Shown one piece after another: positions 24,801 to 34,820 of a stretch of DNA of 64,000 nt. Within the stretch, counting starts at the first letter, position 1; every line of letters starts with the position of its first letter. The position numbers were made by a program, and so were the translations under genes. This DNA comes from Lyophyllum atratum (lineage: Eukaryota > Basidiomycota > Agaricomycetes > Agaricales > Lyophyllaceae), in contig JACGCN010000017.1 of the NCBI GenBank assembly GCA_014905825.1, positions 310,001 to 374,000 on the forward strand, in the 5' to 3' direction. A model generated the notes under the pieces. That model did no database searches. It was not told the origin of the DNA and worked only from the letters and a program-made list of their open reading frames with translations.

Positions 24801-25514
24801 ATGGTCGCTCGTTTGCTCGCATCTCGTCCACTCTTTGGCTCAACGCGTGGTTTCGCCACAAAAGCCACCCCATCACGGCCATTGATAGGAAGGTACACTG
24901 ACAAGGTACCCGTTGACCTGGCACGCGTGCAGTCAGGGCGTAACGTCAAGCTACGCGACTATGCAACACAGCTGAAGCTCAAGAGATTTAGCTACGATCT
25001 CAAACTGCAGGACGGGAAGGTTTTGCCTGCGGAAGGGGACAATTTTATTGGTGTGTGGTCTTTTCCTGCTTGAGTAGCCGTATGCCACGGTGTCGTTGAA
25101 TTCATTCATTTGGTTCACTCTAGGACCTAATGGCTGTTCTTTACGCGAACCTCTTTCGCCTACATTCCAGGAAGTGGTGCGGAATTTCCGTGGCGCGAAC
25201 ATTATCATCTCTGTGATACCGGAAGGTGACACCGCGCACTCATTGGTCAACTTGACTTGACAGACTTAAGCTGCACTCTGGCCTAGGAACGCCTCTACCA
25301 TCGTCTCTCGTGATTTTACATGAACATTCGGATCACTTCTCCATGCAATGTACACGACCCATGACTTTAGATGGTGTGTCTACTTTTTGCACTTACTGCA
25401 CAATATCTGACGGTAGCCTCAGAGCTCAACAATGAGCTAACTGAATTCATCACCACTCACGCAAGAACTATGGACAAAGAGCAATTTGACCAAGAATATC
25501 CTTTCGCTTTATAA
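24801..25514 (+). CDS. Tse2-type ADP-ribosyltransferase-like protein with mitochondrial-looking leader
   Basis: Four exons: introns 25051-25123, 25226-25286 and 25374-25422; 176 residues in frame with a TAA stop. The first 25 residues are basic and hydroxylated without acids (LLASRPLFGSTRGFATK), like a mitochondrial presequence. The remainder follows the pattern I know from fungal proteins annotated with the Tse2 ADP-ribosyltransferase toxin domain: a GPNGCSLR loop, NFRGAN, a basic/Pro turn before LVILHEHSDHFSMQC, then LDELNNELTEFI. Family knowledge: bacterial Tse2 is a type VI effector with an ART-like fold; the role of the fungal homologues is unknown. All exons are intact, so the gene is probably functional. 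I did not search it, and a different ART-like or uncharacterised fungal family remains possible. It is divergent to the F-box gene. Confidence 0.62.
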
Positions 25515-27226
25515 CCTTTGCTTCTCGATGGGCTCGAAGAGACCCTGTTCCACTACCTATGGACAACTAAGTACTCACATAGCTTCTTCATAGACTTCGA
25601 TATCCTATTCGTCTTTGAATCTAATCAAGCCATCTCCGAAGAATAGCTCGACTTTCGTCATGCTCCAGTGAATGTTTTGTAGTCCGAGTAAGTTCATTGC
25701 TCGCCGGATACTTGAATGAAGTTGCCTAGCAAATGATGTGATTGCAGCTATATACATATTCACCTCGGCCTCTGAAGAATGATGATGCTCTTGTTGCAAC
25801 CACGGACGACGCAGCTCCTTAGCCTTCAACAGCGTCCAAGAACGCGCCTGAGATCGAAATTTTGGACGAAGACGAACTCCCAGCAACGCGTGAGGCGAAA
25901 GGAAATTCTGGCAAGTAGCCTAGCTCCGGATCTAGCACGCAAGTTCTTCGGCGTTCATTTACCTGTGGCATGGCATTCACAGTGTATAGGGATGCACTAC
26001 TGAAAATCATATACTGTTCGAGTATTGCCGAGCCGTTCGAGCTCTGGAACCCACCAGCAGAATGTAACGATAAAGCACCAATTCTCAAGGAAGCACAGTC
26101 AGCGACATTCGAGGACCTAAGGAGGTAGTTGCTGGACCCGCGACCGGTCACCTCTACCCTGACACACTCGTATGAGCACGAATTTATGGCCTGCGTCCGA
26201 GAGCGTCATTGTGGACAGTACATATGAAGGACGTCTTTTCAACAAGAGATCTGTGAAACGGCCTAATCGGTTCTGAGTCAGAGGAAGGTTAACTCTTGAC
26301 GTCTTACAATCTGGTTGCCTTCGGGTGCGCAAGGGATCCTGAAGCCGTCTGTTTCCAAATTCAGAGCTCAGAGAGGTGGTGGGTTATATGGGCATCATAC
26401 GTACCAGAAGACGTGTGACTGCTTCTTCCTATGCGCCTGCTGTGCATCCAGAAGCTACTCTGTAGCCCTTGGCACGGCACCCAAACCCGCGATCCGCTCC
26501 TGCATCGTGTCGAGATGGGGCGTCGCTGGACGATCCTCTGGGAAGGTGGGCAAGAGCCGGAAGACTGTCGCTACAGGCCTTGTTCAGTGGACCAGTCCGG
26601 CCAAGTTCTGTCTAACAAGTTTCTTGCGCCGTGAGAGGAATGCGGAGATGTGGGGACGATGAGGGGGAAAAGGTATGCCACTACTGCGAACCTTTCAGAT
26701 TCTCGAAGTAACCGTGGCGTATGTTCTATTTATAAATCATTCGACAGAATGAGACATTGGCACGTCAGGGGGCGCGTTATTAGATGATCAACAGCAACGT
26801 CATGTACACGGTTCAGGTTGACAAGCTTGGACGCCTAAGGCTTGGGAAGTAAAGTTGCGAATCCGAAAAGTGGTGGATGGTTAAAGAATCTCCGAGATGC
26901 TCCTGAACTAGATCGAGACCTGAGGGCTGACGCTTATGGGTTCCCGCCTTCGTCCCATTTGGATTTGAAAGTTAGGGGCGAGCCCACTTGTTTCGCTTTG
27001 CCTCTGTTTCAATTAGGTCTCACCGAGTGCATCGGCTGGATCACAGCCTCCACTGCCGTTAGCACCTTGTTATCAAATACCCGACTGAGTCTACAGGATG
27101 CTCAAAATCTTCGATACCTTCCAGTGAGTGTTATTTGCGACCATCATATACGACAAACATCTTACCGTTGATGACAGACGGTTCTTATTCGCTGTCTCGG
27201 TGCTACTCCTCTGTTTAGCAGTCGAA
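25515..27226. other. Gap with decayed coding DNA
   Basis: About 1.7 kb. On the plus strand, fragments such as EIEILDEDELPATREAKG (about 25850), GMAFTVYRDALLKIIYCSS (about 25970) and a further stretch to about 26220 lie in partly compatible frames but are broken by stops. This looks like a decayed gene of unknown family. Further right (26842-27126), an open exon-like stretch could be a 5' exon of RBR copy 2. No terminal repeats were seen. Confidence 0.4.
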
Positions 27227-28776
27227 ATGCTCAGAGCTTCTAGGTGGAAACACCTAGTGAAACCAAAACCCAAACCCATTGAGCCCCACACTTCCTCCCA
27301 GAAAGTTGACGAATACACGCAACGCATACTCGAAATAATTCCTGACGCGGACCCTATTCACCTGCATGTCATTGTTAAGGATGCCGTCTCGAGACGCGTA
27401 GAAGCGGTCATAGAGCACGCTCTAGACGAGTTTTTCCTCACTCCCCTCACCTCACTCCCCGACACAATCGAAGACAGCGAGATTCTGGAGAACATGAACC
27501 AGGGAGACTTCAGGGACGCGATCGAGTGTGGTTGTTGTTTCGCAACCTACCCATTCGTGAGTCCTCTTTCCACGTCCAAGGAGCGTCTTTGAATAACAGC
27601 ATATGTAGGAAGAGATGGTACAATGTGTCGAGACTCATCTGTTCTGCAGTGGTTGCATGAACAGCCATGCGTCCATCCTTCTGGGTGCACAGAATCCAGA
27701 TATCCGATGCGTGGATCAATCGGGATGCACTGCCGAAATATTGCCCTCCCAGCTACGCCGTGTCCTGTCTCCACAGACAATGGAACTCTGGGAGCGCGTT
27801 AAACAACGGCAAGACTTAGACGCCGCGAGATTGGAGAATTTGCAGTGTTGTCCGTTTTGTGACTGGGGATGTATCATTGAAGATGACCCCGGAGAGATTC
27901 TGATGTGCAGAAATAAGAACGTGTGTGGCGTTAAAAGTTGTCGATGGTGCAAGAAATTAGTACGTCTATCAGCTCTGGCATGCACCTATGCGATGACTTA
28001 AATCCCCTATTTTCCGCTGTAGGATCACCGTCCAAAAGTATGCGCAGGTGTGTTTTCAACTGGCCAGAGGAACTTATCATTGACGCAATTCTGCCTGTAG
28101 TCAATACAGAGAAAGGGAAACATCACGTTGATGAAGCAATGAGTGCATCTTATGCCTCTTAAGACGGTGTATGGATCTTTCTAACGTGGTTCCATAGGTG
28201 GCGCACTGGTACGACGTTGTCCCGGATGTAAGAAGCGTTCGTAATTCCAATCTATCCATATGCGAACGTTTCGACTTAACCTCTCTGTCTTAGCGTTTAT
28301 CAAGGAGTCTGGGGTAAGTATGTCGTGACGGCAGCCCTCATACTGGTCTGACCGGAGCTTCAAGTGCAATAAAATGATGTGCCCCTACTCCGGTTGTGGC
28401 ACATTTTCGTGTTATATCTGCCGACAGATCGTCAAAGGATACGATCATTTTGACGCAGTTTGTTTCCTATTTCTTCTCTTCAACCGAATATCCCTGAATG
28501 CAAATACGTTCTAGTCCACGGAGGCAATAAGCAAAAGCTCCAAAAAATGTCGTCTTTGGGATAAAGTCGAAGAGATACACGCGGAAGACGTCAGTCTTTC
28601 TTGCAACGCGTTTCACTCGTTCAAGATGGTTGATTTATGAACACGGTTTCTAGGTCCGAGTAGCAGCTGAACGAGCCTTGAAAGATTGTCATGTCCAGCA
28701 CACCAAAGCGGATGTTAAATCTGTGCAGGTTACTCACCCTCCCATCGCCAACGCTGCCAGATTACCTCTGACCTGA
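27227..28776 (+). CDS. RBR-type E3 ubiquitin ligase, RNF216-like, short paralogue (copy 2)
   Basis: Nine exons: introns 27557-27608, 27960-28022, 28048-28100, 28143-28197, 28237-28293, 28314-28364, 28458-28514 and 28590-28653; 365 residues in frame from ATG 27227. RING1 (ECGCCFATYPF, CVETHLFCSGCMNSH), IBR (CCPFCDWGC...CRWCKK) and RING2 (GALVRRCPGC, ESGCNKMMCPYSGCG, CYICRQIVKGYDHF) are all present, with the catalytic Cys region retained. Exon sizes of 25 and 39 nt match copy 1 exactly, proving common origin. Differences: an extra intron after ESG (28314-28364, AAG acceptor), a divergent N-terminus, and no P/Q-rich tail; the protein ends 41 codons into the last exon. The frame stays open upstream of the chosen ATG and would add a hydrophobic segment (FLFAVSVLLLCLAV), so the start is uncertain. 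Confidence 0.78.
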
Positions 28777-30030
28777 AATTATCACTGAGGTCAATCCTCT
28801 CATATCCGGAGTACCTTTCACCTACCTATGATCTGGTGACTCGGTATTCCAATTTGTTACTTCGGGTGATAGCTCGTATGGCCAGGCCCTTAACATGGAT
28901 GATGCGAACGGGTCTGGCGGGGGAATTCGCTGACAATTCGGCAATGGCTAACAATTGAAACATGGGACTTCTAGGATGTTCTTGGCAATAGTCGATCTCT
29001 TCCCTCCAATAGACAACTCTATGCTTTTAGTCTGTCTACGGGACACCGTCTTACGAGTAAATGTCTTGACGATCCATTCTTGTTGAGGATTAAGGTGCTC
29101 TGCCTTCAAAAGTTTTCGCAAGTCCGAGATGATCCACTTTAATTTCTTCACAAAGTTGCCTATCGGAGACCTAGACTTAGTTGGCTGGAGTATGATGTCT
29201 AGCACTTGCGCATGTTTGGGCGCGCACGGAAACTTGTCACTTTATGTATGCTTGACGAAAAGTAGACCTGCTAGAAGCCCAGAGGGACCCACAAACCGCC
29301 TGGTTGAACGGCTGAACTCGATGAGCTTCCAAAACTTGTCAATGGGTCTTTCGCAGAAGAATTTGATGGATAATCTTCTGTAGACATCTGTGATGCTTTC
29401 TTACATATGTATATCAATCGTAGCCGTTCTTCTCTACGACTTTCCATCTTCGAAGGTCCTGACATGATCTCGACTTGAACTATCAAAGGGAATTGCCATA
29501 AAATTATTCAGACTTACTTTGACGACACTTATAAGGAGTGGCGATTAAGAAGGGGTCATCAGGATTTCAGTCAGGGTAAAGGATACAGGGGGGTTTTGGA
29601 GCGATCTCGGACTGTATTGTAAGCTCGTGGCAGTGGCAGGGTGAAAACCAAAAATGACAACAAAAGGAAAGAAAATAGGGAGCTGGGGAAATGGGAATGG
29701 CGTTGTCATTGACCCGAAATGGTGTAGAGAGAGTCGGCTGATGGTGGGGGGGTGATAGAGTAAACTACTAATACTGCTAAAACGTAAAAAGATAAGAAAC
29801 CGTCGTCTATGGCATGCAAGAATCGTGGTGTGTAATGTGCCTTCCTTCAGATGGCGATCGACGAGTGTGGGACGTGTGAGAGAGATATTGTAAATTGCAT
29901 GCAAAAATTGATGGGAGTATGAGAGAGGGACACGAGAGAGAGGTAGGAGAATGGATGGATGGAGGTGAAACCGTTGTAAAAAGGAAAGAAATGATCAGAA
30001 AAAAGAGATAGGAAACAGTCCGATAACTGT
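28777..30030. other. Intergenic, with possible minus-strand relic
   Basis: About 1.25 kb. A minus-strand stretch at 28948-29205 (GNFVKKLKWIISDLRKLLK and onward) has protein-like composition and may continue in another frame to about 29380, but stops and frame changes break it and I recognise no family. The rest is AT-rich 3' flank of the importin gene. Confidence 0.35.
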
Positions 30031-33000
30031 CTACTGCGTTGCCGTCTTCACCATCTATTTATAGCCCACATTAGCTAAGACGTAAAAATGGAGGTAGGGG
30101 TGTTCCATACCTCACGGGCCCAGCGCATGGTCTTCTTGGTCTCAGGGGGCATGCGGTGCTTGGATCGCAGCTCTGAAGCAACCCAGTTGTTGAGCAGCAG
30201 CTGCTTGAGCTGTCCATTGGGGAACGAGTCAGCGAGATCACCCAAAAGGCCGTACGACAACCGCGCCAGAGCGTCTGTCCTCTCGTCATCAGCAAGGCAC
30301 CGCTGAATGAGCTCCAAAATATGCTGCGAATGAGGTAGGAGCAGCTCCACTGGAGATAAAGCGCATCAGCTTCGTCTCGAAGCAAAAACCACGGATACGC
30401 ACCTTTTTCGGTCTTCTTTAATCCCGTTACAATACCTGTATATGCCTCTAAGATACCTTCACGGAGCTGTCCAACGTATTCTACAAGATCATAGTCAAGC
30501 TAGGGTACAGGATCGAGATCAGCACATGCATCGGAAGGCGAGGCTAACGGCACATACGGGGTTCGGTTCCACTGCGCCCGCCTGACGGAGCACACCCATC
30601 GTCGTATCAAGATACGGCTCAAACGCCGGGCCAACAGCGAGTGCGATGTCACCGAAGCACGACAGGATCGAGATCTTGACGTTGCGGTTCAGCACGTCGC
30701 TCTGCAAGTTCTCAAACAAGACGGTCATGAATGGGTTCGCGTACTGCGCGCTCTGCTCGCCGAGGGCGCGGGAGATGTCACCGATGATACCGACGGCTAC
30801 AGTGCAGAGCTGCGTGTCCTCGTGTGCCTTGAGCGCAGGGTAGAGGTACGGCAGGAAGGCTTGGATGTACGGCGCAAAGTTGGCCTCGAGCGCTACGGAG
30901 AAGTAGTGTTAAGAAAAGAGTGTATGCGAACGATGAAAAGATTCGGCTTCTTACCAGATGCAAGTGATCCAACGACAAGGAAGGCGTCCTCAAGAACGGT
31001 CGAGGTTTTTCCTGCGGCCTGGATGAGCTGGAGGATGAGGGTCATAACGCGGTCCGCCAGAGGTTGAATGCCGTCGTTGAGTTTACGGATGACGCACTAC
31101 AAGCACAGCAGTATCAGCATCATGATATTTCTGAACGACTGAAATAAGACTCACAATGACAACACCGCAGAAGTTGCTTTGGAGCTCGTTCCAGTTGTTG
31201 CGGTCATCGACACCCAGGATTTGGTTCTACCACGGCGTCAGCCATCACACACAAGACTATTTAGCACGCAAACGCACCTGCATCCCCAAAAGCTGCTCCA
31301 TGCGCTGCAGAATGGTGATGATGGTGTTCTGCACCACAGGAATAGCATCTGGTGTCGCCTGTGTGAGGTACGACGTGATAGCTTCGTATGCCGCCGTCCT
31401 GAAGTTAGCCTCATTACCCGCACTGCCGCAAGGAGCATCAGCATCACCGACAAGCGTCAACAGCTTGTACAACTCACCTTTCCGTCACACGCAGCAGCGC
31501 CTGCACAACGCCCTCATAGTAAGGCGATAACGGGCCCGACGTCACGCGTGCATCAGTCTCATCCTCATAGTACAGCCCAAGCTGGTCCGCAAGGTTCATA
31601 AGCGCCCAGCAGCAGTTCGCAACGACGCGCGGCGAGTCCGAGAGGCCCGTCACGAGCGCAGATATAAGCGGGTGCAGGTGCACGTCGGGCTTGATGCACG
31701 CGATGAGGAGGTCACAGATGCGCCCGAGGGTCCAGGCCGTGGTGTCCTTGACGTGCGGGTTGGCATCCGTCATCATGTCGATGAGGAGGGGCAGTGCCTG
31801 GTTGACGAGGGGCGTCAGGACGGACGGGTCCGGGCCTTCGAGGATGGAGCCGAAGGTCATGACGGCGGCTTCGCGCTGGTGCCAGTCCTCGGCTTTGATG
31901 TGGGCCTCGATGAATGGTATCACGGCGGGGACGATCGCGTCTTGCACAGCGCCGGCCACGAGGGAGAGACAGGTACCTGCGGCCATGGAGACGTTCCATT
32001 CGTCCTCGTCTGCGTCTTCTTCTTGCTTGGTCAGAAGCAGGAGCAGGACGGGGATGGTTTCGGGAAGAGCGATCTTGGCAAAGTGTTTCGATTCAATTTC
32101 AGGAGGTTCGCCATATTCTTGGGCCTGTGTGAGGTTATTAGTCGGGAGTGTAGGGGAAATCAAGATAAGGTACGCACCTCTTGAGCCTCGATAGCTAACT
32201 CCACCTCCTCTTCGCATACAGTCGACCAGAACTCAACGGCTTGGAGTGCAACTCGCTCGTCTGAGTGTTTCATACCAACGACAGTCAACTGTGGGCATAA
32301 CATTAAGCTAGATATCTCATATCATGCAATTTTCACGTACCCCGAAGAGTGCCTGCTCCATGTACAATGCCATCTTATCATAGTACAATGACATGATGCG
32401 CACCAGACACTCAAAGGCGCCGACTTGAACTGCCACTGCCGGGTTTTGCGTAGCCTCGCAGACCACTTGCATGATGTAGTTTCGTTCGCCCTGCACAAAT
32501 AGCTTCAGATCCAAACCTCCAAAACATGAAAGGGAGCACATACCTCGCGCTCGAAATTCTCACGCACGAACTCCAGCGAGTTGTACAGCGCATGGATGGC
32601 CGCCAACTGCACGTCCGTCGACTCCTCCTCTTTGCGGGCGCCATGAATGACGGCAGTCAAGATCTCGTTAGACCGGAGACTCAAGATCTCAGGTTTCTGA
32701 TGAGATCGATCAGGAATAGAGATTTAGGTACGGATGATGCAAAAACACGCACTATCGTCTCGCAGATGAAGCCGATCGTCTGGAGGGTCGCGATTTTTAG
32801 ATTAGTGTTTTGCTGGTTGTTCACGAAGCCTAGAAGGAGTTCGATGAGCTCTGGCCAGTGCCCTTGCGGGAGCTCGACGGCGGCGATAGCAGCCACGACC
32901 TGGGAGGCGAAGTTTCCGGCCTTCTGGGACGCGGAGCCGAGAGTGACTAGGGCATCGTTCTTAATCTTTGCCTTGGTGTCGACGTTGAGGCTGAGCCATC

Positions 33001-33452
33001 TATTCGAGTAGTCGGCCTGGCGTGCAGTGTCCTAGATAGCAGCGAAACCGAAGAAAGGATGTTGGAAAAGGGAAAGAAGATGTAAAAAAAGGCGAGTCTT
33101 ACACGGGCGGACAAAGCATTCTTCAAGGCCAGACCCGCTGCGTTCCGGACATGGAGCGGGTTGTTTTCCTCAAGCAGAACTGAGGAAAGCATCAGCATGT
33201 ACTCGGGCTACATGGTTGTGGGAAGCAGATGCGGTCGATGAGCATGAAAGTCGAGTTAATGGCAACGAAAAAATGAGGCGTACGTAGTTGTCTCGTGCGG
33301 CATTTTCGAGCTGTTCTGTCGCAGCCTGGCGCGTATTCGCATCTGCAGGGGAGAAAGAAAGGACGATGAGGGTTGTGGGCGTGGTGAGACGCGCTCTGAG
33401 GCAGTGGCGTACCTGCAGAGAGGGTATTTGTGAGGAGTTCGGTTGCATTCAT
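30031..33452 (-). CDS. KAP95: Importin subunit beta-1 (karyopherin beta 1)
   Basis: Nuclear import receptor that carries importin-alpha/cargo and responds to Ran-GTP. About fifteen exons on the minus strand, around 860 residues, made of HEAT repeats. Diagnostic stretches: [19 protein letters not shown] at the start, the importin N-terminal region [19 protein letters not shown], the acidic loop [19 protein letters not shown] (Ran/cargo-contact loop of the family), [19 protein letters not shown], and the last exon 30031-30054 encoding MVKTATQ after WARE, which is the normal family C-terminus. The last intron is 30055-30110. The first intron splits LSA/DAN. The gene is divergent to LSM7, with 226 bp between start codons. 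It appears complete. Confidence 0.95.
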
Positions 33453-33678
33453 GGCTGATATAGCGATGGGCGTTGGCAGGAATCGTGATGAAAAAACGAA
33501 ATAAAGAGCAGCCGGTGAGGGCGTGCGGGGATGTTGGACGATAGAGGCTGTTCTGGTGATATGCAGATGAAGGACGGTGTTATGCCCGGCTGGACTTCAA
33601 TTTCTGCTCTTTTTGTTCCACATCGATTGGCACTACAAACCCGGCCACCCTTCCCTTTCCCAACCTCACCACTACTTC

Positions 33679-34216
33679 ATGGCAGATCGGGTGAGTAGAC
33701 CAGCACCCCTGTGGCATTCTGCATATCGACTCATCCAATAGGGTCGCGGTGCAGCTCGAGGCGCCCGAGGCGTTGGAAGCAGCTTCAAGGGCCGTCATGG
33801 TGGGCCCCAGGGCTCCCAGCCAACCATGGACAAGCCCAAACGCGAGGCAATCCTCGATCTTTCAAAATACGTGAACGAGCGCATCCGCGTCAAGTTCACC
33901 GGCGGACGGGAAGGTGCGCAACCGTATCTCTAAGCTTCTACCATACATCTAATTTTTTTTACAGTCAAAGGCATCCTCAAAGGCTACGACCAACTACTGA
34001 ATCTCGTGCTGGACGAGGTCGAGGAGGACATCCTGGGTAAGATCCGTATATTACGGCGTCAACGTGCCCCTTCACGCAACTAATTATCAAATAGAACCTG
34101 AGCCGCACACACGCTCGCTAGGGCTCGCCGTCCTACGGGGACCTACAATAACTCTATTGAGCCCTGTTGATGGGTCAGAAGAGATCGCGAACCCTTTCGC
34201 CGCCCAAGAGGAATGA
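33679..34216 (+). CDS. LSM7: U6 snRNA-associated Sm-like protein LSm7
   Basis: Subunit of the Lsm1-7 (mRNA decapping) and Lsm2-8 (U6 snRNA) rings. Four exons: introns 33691-33741, 33914-33964 and 34037-34094; 125 residues in frame. An N-terminal Gly/Arg-rich segment (RGRGAARGARG) is followed by the Sm1 motif (ILDLSKYVNERIRVKFTGGR, VKGILKGYDQLLNLVLDE) and the Sm2 motif (GLAVLRGPTITLLSP). Exon 1 is four codons. It shares a 226-bp divergent promoter with importin beta-1. The RG-rich extension is longer than in yeast but normal for filamentous fungi. Confidence 0.94.
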
Positions 34217-34820
34217 AAAACACACCATCACCCACCTGTAGTTTCTCTAGATCTCAGTCTGTCACCCTTTTCTGTGTAGTTATAACATGTTTCTGTATGA
34301 GATACATGCCAAAAAATGAATCCAAGCCCAGTGCGAGTCAATGGTACACGATGTGGGAGGGACATGTATGTATGTACGGTGTTCCATAACCTCGCTTGTC
34401 TGGCTGGACAATGGGGATGTAGGGCAAGAGGGGGATGGGACATTATCGAATCCGAAAATCAAGCAAGCAGGGCGGGGGACTGAGTGAGTGTTGGCTGGGG
34501 GCGGTGGTGTGGGTATGCCCCTCCCTGTGGTCCACTACGATGCAACATAACATAGTAAAATATTGAGATCAACACGAAACCAGAGAAACGACCACAGGAA
34601 GGGGAGGAGAGATGGAGACTCGGAGATCCAACAACATACACAGGGCCGCGCAGCGCTCGGCAAGTTCGTTTTTTGTGTTCCCAAGAATCGAGGGGTCTCA
34701 GAACCCGAAAAATGGCGTTTGAGTATGATTATGTGCCTGGCGTGGGTGGAGGGGCGATGGCGGCGAAAACTCTAGTGCACGCCAAGCGCCGGAGGGTTGA
34801 TGGTGTGGCTGGTCTGAGTA
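34217..34820. other. Convergent 3' intergenic region
   Basis: About 600 bp between the 3' ends of LSM7 and the nucleotidyltransferase gene. No feature beyond 3' flanks was recognised. Confidence 0.4.

Noticed and set aside
31474..32217. Plus-strand open frames opposite importin beta-1
   Set aside because: Shadows of the GC-rich HEAT-repeat coding strand, which has the conserved family sequence.
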